Program-made: the position numbers and the translations under genes
Shown: positions 1-5,777 of the stretch, piece by piece
How the letters are laid out: each line of letters starts with the position of its first letter
Numbering within the stretch: the stretch's first letter is position 1
Notes under the pieces: model-generated
What the model saw: only the letters and a program-made list of their open reading frames with translations
Database searches by the model: none
What the model was told of the DNA's origin: nothing
DNA from: GWA1-40-21 sp038078215
Lineage (GTDB): Bacteria; Patescibacteriota; Minisyncoccia; Phycocordibacterales; GWA1-40-21
Reading direction: 5' to 3'
Length of the DNA: 7,982 bases
Assembly: GCA_038078215.1 (NCBI GenBank)
Contig: JBBUED010000007.1
Location: 1 to 7,982 of the forward strand

Positions 1-3
1 CAA

Positions 4-396
4 ATGGAAAAAATTTATAAAACCGAAGAGGAGTGGAAAAAGATTTTAACGCCGGAACAATACCGCGTTATGCGCGAGAAGGGGACGGAGCGGCCTTTTA
101 CTTGCGAATTTGCGGAATATAAAGGAGAAGGGATTTATCATTGCACCGCTTGCGATTTGCCCCTGTTTAAATCCGGCGCCAAATTTGAATCGGGCACCGG
201 CTGGCCGAGTTTTTACGAGCCGGCGGATAAAGATAATCTTATTTACAGGGAGGGCAACGAGCTTGGCATGATAAGGACGGAAGTTTTGTGCGCCCGGTGC
301 GAATCCCACCTTGGCCATGTTTTTGAGGATGGTCCGAAGCCGAGCGGGAAAAGATACTGCATGAACGGAATCGCATTGAAATTTGAAGCGAAGTAG
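4..396 (+). CDS. msrB: Peptide-methionine (R)-S-oxide reductase MsrB
   Basis: Reduces the R epimer of methionine sulfoxide in proteins back to methionine, normally with thioredoxin as electron donor, in the cytoplasm. The 130 residues span one complete SelR/MsrB domain. Two CxxC pairs that bind structural zinc are visible (C47/C50 and C96/C99), with the family blocks SGTGWPSF (63-70), SHLGHVFEDGP (101-111) and RYCMNG (117-122), where C119 is the catalytic cysteine. The usual resolving cysteine in the GWPSF block is Thr65. C34, in the ERPFTCEF segment, is the only cysteine outside the zinc pairs and the active site and might take over that job. The N-terminus (EEEWKKILTPEQYRVMREKGTERPF region) is typical of the family, so the ATG at 4 is probably the true start, but upstream DNA is not in the window. 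A decayed flavin reductase fragment follows, suggesting a former redox gene pair. Confidence 0.96.
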   Translation: MEKIYKTEEEWKKILTPEQYRVMREKGTERPFTCEFAEYKGEGIYHCTACDLPLFKSGAKFESGTGWPSFYEPADKDNLIYREGNELGMIRTEVLCARCESHLGHVFEDGPKPSGKRYCMNGIALKFEAK

Positions 397-452
397 TGTA
401 AAAACCTTTCTATCTGATAGATTTCGGGTTTTTGAATTTCTTGCAAAACAAC

Positions 453-562
453 ATGAACAACTCAATATAAAAATTATTCTCGCGAGCATTCGCGGGGGAC
501 GCTTTGGCGATAAGCCGGCTAAATGGATTGTCGAAATGGCGAAAGGGGTTCAAGGTTTTTAA
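453..562 (+). pseudogene. N-terminal remnant of an NAD(P)H-dependent FMN reductase family protein
   Basis: Translation of 470-559 in the frame starting at 470 gives KIILASIRGGRFGDKPAK (470-523), then WIVEMAKGVQGF and a double TAA stop at 560-565. This strongly resembles the first beta strand, the flavin-phosphate loop (S-x-R-x-G-R) and the first helix of flavodoxin-like NADPH-dependent FMN reductases (family usually about 170-200 residues). No ATG opens that frame. A plausible start at 453-455 reads M-N-N-S-I and then hits TAA at 468-470; restoring a single lost base around 467-469 joins the two frames into one continuous N-terminus. So the fragment carries both a frameshift near the start and a truncation after about 35 codons. 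The family recognition is from memory of the motif and cannot be searched here. It is not expected to make a functional protein. Confidence 0.68.
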
Positions 563-567
563 TAATG

Positions 568-602
568 AAACCCCTTGTTCTAAAAATTAGAACAAGGGGT
601 TT
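568..602. terminator. Strong hairpin, likely bidirectional terminator
   Basis: Perfect 16-bp inverted repeat: left arm 568-583 (AAACCCCTTGTTCTAA), 3-nt loop AAA at 584-586, right arm 587-602. The stem has A residues at its outer 5' edge and T residues at its outer 3' edge, so each strand reads stem then a short T tract, although the T tract is only three to four long on either side. It lies 25 nt beyond the stop of the minus-strand gene at 628-1101 and after the msrB/remnant unit on the plus strand, the right place for a terminator shared by convergent transcription. Confidence 0.75.
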
Positions 603-627
603 GATTAACTAAATTCGGGGCACGGCT

Positions 628-1101
628 TCAATTGTCAGAATAGCGAACCGTTGAATTATGTTTATCCGAAGCGACTATCTTTTGATGTATTTTTTCATTG
701 AATGACCTCTTAAAGTATTCCCATTCAAATGTAACGATCATTCCCGAAACAGAAAGTTCTGCTTCGCACACATTTTTTGCCTTTGTAAGAAGTTTGGCGA
801 AAATTCTGGCAAGCGGGATATTTTCTTCATCGCCTTGTTCGCTTTCAAGATTTGCGATCAAGGTATTTGCATGCCTAAGTATTTCTGCATCGTTCTTCTT
901 GATGGCGTACTCAACCGCCATCAGAGACTCAATAATTACATGTTGGAACACATCGTGGGGGGATAACTCAATGTCAAGATTTAAATGATTTTTTAAGAAC
1001 TCTTCAAAATTAATCTTTTGAATCCCTACAAGGATTGTTTTAATCCTAAGCAGGTAAAGATCTTTCTTTAGGTTTAAATTTCCGGTATTGTCGTCACTCA
1101 T
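628..1101 (-). CDS. Hypothetical protein, 157 aa, cytoplasmic, no recognised domain
   Basis: I do not recognise the family. The protein has no signal peptide, no membrane segment and no zinc motif. The middle (about residues 11-112) is mostly amphipathic, leucine- and isoleucine-rich and probably alpha-helical, with an acidic break at 86-94 (ESEQGDEEN). A more beta-like, aromatic stretch follows (VSGMIVTFEWEYF, 118-130), then a basic polar tail. The single cysteine is C112. The start is well supported: the minus strand has AGGAGGAG at 1113-1106, six bases from the AGGAGG core to ATG, the only strong Shine-Dalgarno in the window. It is transcribed alone, divergent from recQ, with its own candidate promoter and the hairpin at 568-602 as terminator. 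Its lone, self-contained arrangement beside a truncated gene, and its different translation signal, suggest it may have been acquired. It could equally be a lineage-specific regulator or a defence or stress protein; the sequence does not decide. Confidence 0.8.
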   Translation of the reverse strand: MSDDNTGNLNLKKDLYLLRIKTILVGIQKINFEEFLKNHLNLDIELSPHDVFQHVIIESLMAVEYAIKKNDAEILRHANTLIANLESEQGDEENIPLARIFAKLLTKAKNVCEAELSVSGMIVTFEWEYFKRSFNEKIHQKIVASDKHNSTVRYSDN

Positions 1102-1105
1102 TTCA

Positions 1106-1113
1106 CTCCTCCT
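1106..1113 (-). promoter_or_regulatory. Strong Shine-Dalgarno of the 157-aa ORF
   Basis: The minus strand reads AGGAGGAG and then TGAA before the ATG at 1101-1099. It fixes the start codon of the unknown gene. No comparable purine-rich site precedes recQ, the ABC transporter, the 76-aa ORF, recR or dnaB. Confidence 0.85.
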
Positions 1114-1130
1114 TTTCTGAAATTGTTTAA

Positions 1131-1163
1131 AATATAGAAACCCAGAAATAAACTAACTAGTTT
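1131..1163 (-). promoter_or_regulatory. Candidate promoter and operator-like palindrome upstream of the 157-aa ORF
   Basis: On the minus strand a TATATT -10 box (1136-1131) lies 17 nt downstream of a weak TAGTTA -35 box (1159-1154). This would give a leader of roughly 25 nt that includes the Shine-Dalgarno. A 14-bp palindrome, AAACTA-AC-TAGTTT on the plus strand (1150-1163), covers the -35 box, the usual position for a repressor site. Both calls come from pattern inspection only; AT-rich DNA produces such matches readily. Confidence 0.35.
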
Positions 1164-1268
1164 CAACTGCTCTCAAAGATCTTTTTACTGTAAAACACTA
1201 CCAATTTATATCATTCATGTCAAGCAAAAGTGTCTTTAAGAACCCATCTTTTAAAAAAACTTTCTCTT

Positions 1269-1296
1269 TTTTCAATAATCTATTTTAAGATATACT
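1269..1296 (+). promoter_or_regulatory. Candidate recQ promoter giving a leaderless mRNA
   Basis: A TATACT -10 box (1291-1296) ends six bases before the recQ ATG at 1303. With the usual 6-7 nt from -10 to start site, transcription would begin at or next to the A of ATG. A TTTTCA -35-like hexamer (1269-1274) lies 16 nt upstream. There is no Shine-Dalgarno, which fits leaderless initiation. Confidence 0.5.
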
Positions 1297-1302
1297 ATCG
1301 GT

Positions 1303-3444
1303 ATGTCTTCTCCTCTTCATATTCTCAAAACGCAGTTTGGTTATGAGACTTTTCGTCACAAGCAGGAAAAGATTATTCAGACAGTTCTAGAAGGAAAAGA
1401 CGCTTTCGTTCTTATGCCGACAGGTGGCGGGAAGTCGTTGTGCTATCAGATTCCAGCGCTTTTGTTTGACGGATTGACAGTGGTGGTGTCGCCCTTAATC
1501 GCGCTTATGAAGGACCAAGTGGACGCTTTGCGTTTAAATGGAATCGCGGCGGCGTATCTTAATTCCTCACTTTCTTTTTCCGAACAGGATGAAATTATTA
1601 ACCGTTTGAAGCAGGGTGGATTGAAACTTCTATATATCGCTCCCGAGAAGCTTTTCGGGGGTGGCGGAATTTTTTTGGAAACTCTAAAAAAAGTCGGCAT
1701 GTCCTTGTTCTCCATTGACGAGGCGCATTGCGTATCGCAGTGGGGACACGATTTTCGGCCCGAGTATCTTCAACTTTCCCGACTGAAAGAAGAATTTCCA
1801 GACACGCCAATTATCGCTCTTACTGCGACAGCCGACCATATCACCCAAAAGGATGTCCTTCAAAAACTGGCGCTTAATAAGCCGAGTGTTTTTGTTTCCA
1901 GTTTCAATCGCGCGAATATTCACTATTCTGTCCTGCCGAAGCGCGACAGTTACTCGCAATTAGCGGAATTTTTAAGAAAGCGCAAAGGAGAGGAGGGGAT
2001 TATCTACACATTGTCCAGACAATCAACGGAAACATTGTCGGAGAGGCTTAAGGAAGACGGCTTTTCGGCAAGACCTTATCATGCCGGTTTGAATAAAGAA
2101 ACAAGAGACAAGTATCAGGAAATGTTTCAGAAGGACGAGATAAATATCATCGTCGCTACCATCGCTTTCGGAATGGGCATCAATAAATCCAATGTGCGAT
2201 TTGTCGTTCATATGGACTTGCCGAAAAATTTGGAAGGTTATTATCAAGAGACTGGACGGGCGGGAAGAGACGGGCTCCGAAGCGACGCTTTGCTTTTTTA
2301 CTCAAGCGGCGATGTGATGAAGCTAAGACGGTTCGCGGAGGTGGAAGGCAATCCGGAGCAAACGAGAATTATGCTCCGCAAGCTAGGGCAGATGGCGGAC
2401 TTCTGTGAAATTAAAATGTGCCGCAGAAAACATCTGCTTAATTATTTCGGCGAAGACGCGCCGGATTCGTGTGGCAGTTGCGATGTCTGTTTGACGGAAT
2501 ACGAAACATTTGACGGGACGGTGATTGCGCAGAAGGCGATCTCGGCAGTGGCGCGTTTGAGAGAGCGGTTTGGCTTGAGTTATACGGTGGATTTTTTGCG
2601 CGGGTCCAAGTCGGAAAAAATAAGAGAGGCGCATAAGGAGCTCAAGACTTACGGCGCCGGCGCGGATTTTTCCAGAGACGAATGGCTCCGCTATTTCAAA
2701 GATTTAATCGCAATGGGCTATTTGAAGCAGGCAGGCGATGAGTATCCGGTGCTTGGATTGACAGAGAAGAGCGCGTCAGCGCTTAAGGGGAAGGAAAAGG
2801 TGATGATGGTTAAGTCCGCGAGCGTAAAAAAGGCAGAAGAGAAAGAAGAAATTTATGAAGAAGATTTGTTTAACAAGATGAAGAGCCTTAGGGCGGAAAT
2901 GGCTCGAAAAGAAAATGTGCCGGCTTACATTATTTTTTCCGACGCGACTTTGCTTGAATTGGCGACTTATCTGCCTTTGTCATTGGAAGAGATGCGGCGA
3001 ATTTCCGGTTTTGGCGAGGTGAAAATAGCGCGCTACGGAGAGACTTTTCTGGCAAGTATCCTGGATTATTGCAAAGAGCGTAATTTGGAATCAAGAATGT
3101 CTGAAAAAATTTCTGTTCGCCGTCCGCGCCGGCTTGACCAGAAAGAGCGAATTAATGAGACGAAATCTGAGAGCCTGCGGATGTTTCGGGAAGGGAAGAC
3201 GGTTCCGGAAATCGCGAGCCTGCGAAATCTTGCCGCGCAAACGATTGAAAGCCACCTCGCTTTTTTCATTACCACCGGAGAAGTGAAATTAACGGATTTG
3301 GTCACCGAAGAAAAAATTTCCCGCATTCGGGAAGCCGTAGAGAAGCTTGGGCATATCGCTTTGAAACCCCTGAAAGACGAGCTCGGCGACAATTACACCT
3401 ACGGCGAAATCCGCGCGGTGATTGAAGAGATGAAAAGAAAATGA
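1303..3444 (+). CDS. recQ: ATP-dependent DNA helicase RecQ with C-terminal HTH extension
   Basis: A 3'-5' superfamily 2 DNA helicase that unwinds forks, gapped and joint molecules during recombination and repair. The order of parts is canonical: motif 0 (FGYETFRHKQ, 12-21); Walker A TGGGKS (40-45); motif Ia (SPLIALMKDQ, 63-72); DEAH box (139-142) followed by the aromatic-rich loop SQWGHDFRPEY (145-155); motif III LTATAD (173-178); motif V (AFGMGIN, 288-294); and motif VI QETGRAGRDG (315-324) with its arginine finger. Zinc ligands are C373, C390, C393 and C396, with the 17-3-3 spacing of E. coli RecQ. A winged-helix RQC region follows (about 405-500), then an HRDC domain (about 518-592). Residues about 615-712 add a helix-turn-helix extension resembling the HTH_40 domain of many non-proteobacterial RecQ proteins, which explains 713 residues against about 610 in E. 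coli. ATG 1303 is the first start after an in-frame TAA at 1276. All key residues are intact. Confidence 0.97.
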   Translation: MSSPLHILKTQFGYETFRHKQEKIIQTVLEGKDAFVLMPTGGGKSLCYQIPALLFDGLTVVVSPLIALMKDQVDALRLNGIAAAYLNSSLSFSEQDEIINRLKQGGLKLLYIAPEKLFGGGGIFLETLKKVGMSLFSIDEAHCVSQWGHDFRPEYLQLSRLKEEFPDTPIIALTATADHITQKDVLQKLALNKPSVFVSSFNRANIHYSVLPKRDSYSQLAEFLRKRKGEEGIIYTLSRQSTETLSERLKEDGFSARPYHAGLNKETRDKYQEMFQKDEINIIVATIAFGMGINKSNVRFVVHMDLPKNLEGYYQETGRAGRDGLRSDALLFYSSGDVMKLRRFAEVEGNPEQTRIMLRKLGQMADFCEIKMCRRKHLLNYFGEDAPDSCGSCDVCLTEYETFDGTVIAQKAISAVARLRERFGLSYTVDFLRGSKSEKIREAHKELKTYGAGADFSRDEWLRYFKDLIAMGYLKQAGDEYPVLGLTEKSASALKGKEKVMMVKSASVKKAEEKEEIYEEDLFNKMKSLRAEMARKENVPAYIIFSDATLLELATYLPLSLEEMRRISGFGEVKIARYGETFLASILDYCKERNLESRMSEKISVRRPRRLDQKERINETKSESLRMFREGKTVPEIASLRNLAAQTIESHLAFFITTGEVKLTDLVTEEKISRIREAVEKLGHIALKPLKDELGDNYTYGEIRAVIEEMKRK

Positions 3445-3454
3445 AATGATTTTT

Positions 3455-3463
3455 TGCTATAAT
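3455..3463 (+). promoter_or_regulatory. Extended -10 promoter for the ABC transporter
   Basis: TGCTATAAT (3455-3463) is a consensus TATAAT box with the TGn extension, sitting in the 42-nt gap after recQ. No good -35 box is seen, which an extended -10 can tolerate. The predicted start site near 3470 gives a leader of about 17 nt with no Shine-Dalgarno. The transporter can therefore be expressed independently of recQ, although read-through is also likely because no terminator separates them. Confidence 0.6.
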
Positions 3464-3486
3464 ATTATAAATTCAGAATTTTATAG

Positions 3487-5271
3487 ATGAAGAAAAGCAA
3501 ACAAGAAAAATTATTTGGCGGGTGGGAAGTGGTTCAAGAATATTTTTTGGAGAACAAAAGAAGCGTCATTCTCATTTCTATTCTCGGCATTGTTTCCGCG
3601 CTCGCTAACGGTTCCGTGCCGTACATTGTCGGCCGTTTTTTTGACGCGCTTATCACACCGTCTGCCGTATTTGATGGCACCACATTTACAATGCCAGCGT
3701 GGGCATTGTTTATCGCGCTTTTTGCGTTCGTGCAGATTACCGCCAACATTGTTGATTGGGAGAACGACAAACGAAGCAGAAAAATCGGAACATTTGTTCA
3801 TGCCGATTATCCTCATAGAGCCGTGAGCAAACTTTTACGCCTCCCTCTTTCTTTTCATAAGGAGCATAAAACCGGAGAAGTGTGGGATAAGATTATCCGC
3901 GCCGGAAACGCTATTTCTCAAATTATTGAGCAGGTTATTATTCCCATCGCGCCTCAAATTTTGGGTGTATGCGTCAGCATTACAATCACATTTATCATTA
4001 ATCCGTCTCTCGCCTTAGTCCTCTTGGGAGGTCTTGGAATATATATCGCCACACTCGCGCGCATCGTTCCACCAATCGCAAAATTTCAAAGAAAAGGAAA
4101 CAAAGCATGGAACAGAGCATACGGAGACGCGTATGACGCTTTTGCAAACACTCAAACAATAAAACAAGCCACAGCGGAAAATTATGAAGACAAAAAAATA
4201 TACAGGCGTTTTATCCTTAATGCGGCAACTCTCTGGTATAATGTCGAGAAAATTTGGAGCGGTATCAGCTTTTATCAGCGAGTTATTGTTACTGTGACTC
4301 AAATTGTAATTTTTTTGCTCGCTGTTTCGCTTGTAATGAATAACAAACTGACCATAGGTGAACTTATCGCGTTCAACGGATACGCCGCTATGGTATTCGG
4401 GCCGTTTGTGCGGATCGGAAATAATTGGCAAGTGATACAAAATGGCCTTGTCGCCATTGATCGCGCCGATGAGATATTGCGCACTCCCGCAGAACATCAT
4501 TATGCCGGCGGTTCGGAAAGTCCGAAAAAATACGCCGGAAATATTGAGTTTAAAAATGTATCTTTCTCATATGGAAAAAGCAATGGCACTGTGCTCGACA
4601 ACATCAATGTATCCATTAAGGAGGGAGAAATCGTCGCTCTGGTGGGAGAATCAGGTGGAGGCAAGAGTACATTTATTGATCTTATCTCCGGCTATTATCT
4701 TCCGAAAAAAGGAAAGATTTTGATAGATGGAATAGACACGCAGAAGATTGACCTCGGTATTCATCGCGGACATATCGCAGTAGTGCCACAAGAAGTAACG
4801 CTGTTCAATGACACAATTGGGACAAATATCCGTTACGGCAATTTTCTTGCAACTGAAGACTCAATGAAAGAGGCGGCACGAAAGGCTCACGCGGATATTT
4901 TTATTGAAGCATTTCCAAAAAAATACAATCAGAAGGTTGGTGAAAGAGGGGTGAAACTATCGGTTGGGCAAAAACAGCGCGTGGCGATTGCGCGGGCGAT
5001 ACTCCGCGATCCGCGCATACTTATTTTAGACGAGCCGACCAGCGCGCTGGACTCGCAGACGGAGCGCTTCATTACTGAATCACTCGAAGAGCTCATGCGC
5101 GGACGAACAACGCTCATTGTTGCCCATCGTTTGAGCACTGTGCGCAAAGCTAATAGGATTTTAGTACTGGATAAAGGAAAAATTATTGAATCCGGGACTC
5201 ATGATGAATTAATAAAAATTCCCGATGGACATTATCGTCGTATGTACGAATACCACATCGGCCTTGAATAA
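3487..5271 (+). CDS. ABC exporter half-transporter (fused membrane and ATPase domains, MsbA/MDR-like)
   Basis: A 594-residue type IV (ABCB-like) exporter subunit in the cytoplasmic membrane, expected to act as a homodimer. The membrane domain (about 1-320) has six probable helices near 27-48, 70-90, 148-170, 173-193, 264-284 and 294-310. The nucleotide-binding domain follows: A-loop Tyr362, Walker A GESGGGKST (387-395), Q-loop Gln435, signature LSVGQ (491-495), Walker B ILILDEP (511-517, with D515 and E516), D-loop SALD (519-522) and switch His547. All catalytic residues are present. The only deviation is Val in place of the first Gly of the LSGGQ signature. An in-frame TAG directly precedes the ATG at 3487, so no longer start is possible. 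Substrate (lipid, drug, peptide or other) cannot be read from the sequence. No partner ABC gene adjoins it, consistent with a homodimer. Membership of the exporter family is firm; any narrower name would be a guess. Confidence 0.95.
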   Translation: MKKSKQEKLFGGWEVVQEYFLENKRSVILISILGIVSALANGSVPYIVGRFFDALITPSAVFDGTTFTMPAWALFIALFAFVQITANIVDWENDKRSRKIGTFVHADYPHRAVSKLLRLPLSFHKEHKTGEVWDKIIRAGNAISQIIEQVIIPIAPQILGVCVSITITFIINPSLALVLLGGLGIYIATLARIVPPIAKFQRKGNKAWNRAYGDAYDAFANTQTIKQATAENYEDKKIYRRFILNAATLWYNVEKIWSGISFYQRVIVTVTQIVIFLLAVSLVMNNKLTIGELIAFNGYAAMVFGPFVRIGNNWQVIQNGLVAIDRADEILRTPAEHHYAGGSESPKKYAGNIEFKNVSFSYGKSNGTVLDNINVSIKEGEIVALVGESGGGKSTFIDLISGYYLPKKGKILIDGIDTQKIDLGIHRGHIAVVPQEVTLFNDTIGTNIRYGNFLATEDSMKEAARKAHADIFIEAFPKKYNQKVGERGVKLSVGQKQRVAIARAILRDPRILILDEPTSALDSQTERFITESLEELMRGRTTLIVAHRLSTVRKANRILVLDKGKIIESGTHDELIKIPDGHYRRMYEYHIGLE

Positions 5272-5324
5272 TAAAATTAACAAAAAAATTTTAGCTTTTA
5301 TTTATTTTGCCAATGAGATTTAAT

Positions 5325-5352
5325 TTGTTAAACTGTAAGTATTAATAATATT
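5325..5352 (+). promoter_or_regulatory. Possible promoter of the 76-aa ORF
   Basis: TTGTTA (5325-5330) and AATATT (5347-5352) are separated by 16 nt in the 99-nt AT-rich spacer after the ABC transporter. A start near 5359 would leave a leader of about 12 nt without a Shine-Dalgarno. Several overlapping AT-rich hexamers would serve as well, so the exact boxes are uncertain. Confidence 0.3.
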
Positions 5353-5370
5353 GTTATTTATGAACCAAAA

Positions 5371-5601
5371 ATGTCATTTTTTAAAAATTTTTTGATGAAG
5401 AAGTTGCTGAAGTCCAAGATGAAAGACATACCGGAAGCGGAACAAGAAAAGATGCTCAGTGCCATAGAAAAGAATCCAGACTTTTTTCAAAATATCGCCA
5501 CGGAAGTGCAAGCGAAGATGAAAGAAGGCAAGGACCAAATGGCCGCCACGATGGAGGTGATGCAGAAGCATCAGGGGGAGTTGAAGAGGATTATGAATTA
5601 A
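5371..5601 (+). CDS. Small helical conserved-type protein, 76 aa, function unknown
   Basis: The protein is charged, lysine-, glutamate- and methionine-rich (nine Met in 76 residues), with no cysteine, signal peptide or membrane helix. It looks like a run of amphipathic helices at about 1-18, 22-34, 37-52 and 54-75, broken at DIPEAE (19-24) and KNPDFF (34-39). The pattern of a basic N-terminal helix, a P-E-x-E-Q-E-K segment, E-K-N-P-x-F-F-Q and a closing G-K-D-Q-M-x-A-x-M-E-V-M segment is one I associate with small uncharacterised proteins of Parcubacteria-type genomes. That recollection is not verified here. Coding is supported by clean codon structure, a proper start and stop, and its place after the transporter in the same direction. 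A second in-frame ATG at 5395 (Met9) is a possible shorter start. No function can be assigned; a role in protein-protein or nucleic-acid contact is only a guess from charge and helicity. Confidence 0.75.
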   Translation: MSFFKNFLMKKLLKSKMKDIPEAEQEKMLSAIEKNPDFFQNIATEVQAKMKEGKDQMAATMEVMQKHQGELKRIMN

Positions 5602-5603
5602 AG

Positions 5604-5668
5604 AGCCGCTCGCACTCTATTTTTAAAAGCACGAATATTCGGCGGCTGACGAATTTCTCTGCTCGTCA
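5604..5668. repeat. Two short inverted repeats in the convergent spacer
   Basis: AGCCGC (5604-5609) pairs with GCGGCT (5642-5647), and TGACGA (5647-5652) pairs with TCGTCA (5663-5668) around a 10-nt loop. Immediately downstream lies the larger hairpin at 5673-5707, so about 100 nt of this 176-nt spacer can fold. No gene is supported in 5602-5777. Confidence 0.4.
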
Positions 5669-5672
5669 ATCA

Positions 5673-5707
5673 AGAAAATAATCAACTTAAGAAAGTTGTT
5701 ATTTTCT
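5673..5707. terminator. Long hairpin between convergent genes, likely bidirectional terminator
   Basis: Left arm 5673-5688 (AGAAAATAATCAACTT) pairs with right arm 5693-5707 (AAGTTGTTATTTTCT) through 15 base pairs, with one bulged T at 5682 and a 4-nt loop. Leaving the stem, the minus strand reads TTATTTTCTTG and the plus strand ends in ATTTTCT, so the T-rich tract is partly inside the stem on both strands. It lies between the plus-strand 76-aa gene and the end of minus-strand recR, where a shared terminator is expected. Confidence 0.6.
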
Positions 5708-5777
5708 AATCTCCTGCGCAAGGCTTTTAAAAAGAGAATGCTCGCTTTAGCGGTAAGGATAAAGAGGCTATTTAATG

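Noticed and set aside
46..489. 147-codon minus-strand open frame antisense to msrB
   Set aside because: It is a shadow of msrB: no recognisable domain, Arg/Phe/Pro-rich composition of an antisense frame, and no promoter or ribosome site. The sense frame is a complete enzyme.
1117..1302. Possible small RNA or riboswitch in the recQ upstream region
   Set aside because: Apart from the two divergent promoter candidates and the 14-bp palindrome, no stable stem or recognisable aptamer pattern is visible.
4015..4500. 161-codon minus-strand open frame inside the ABC transporter
   Set aside because: It lies fully antisense to a conserved membrane domain, its sequence resembles no family I know, and it has no start signal.
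5272..5293. 7-bp all-AT hairpin just after the ABC transporter (TAAAATT / AATTTTA)
   Set aside because: The stem is too weak (no G-C pair, 8-nt loop) and is the kind of match AT-rich DNA gives by chance, so it is not called a terminator.
1303..5601. recQ, ABC transporter and 76-aa gene as a novel multi-gene defence or export system
   Set aside because: RecQ here is the ordinary housekeeping form with an intact standard layout, each gene has its own promoter candidate, and nothing beyond shared direction links the three.
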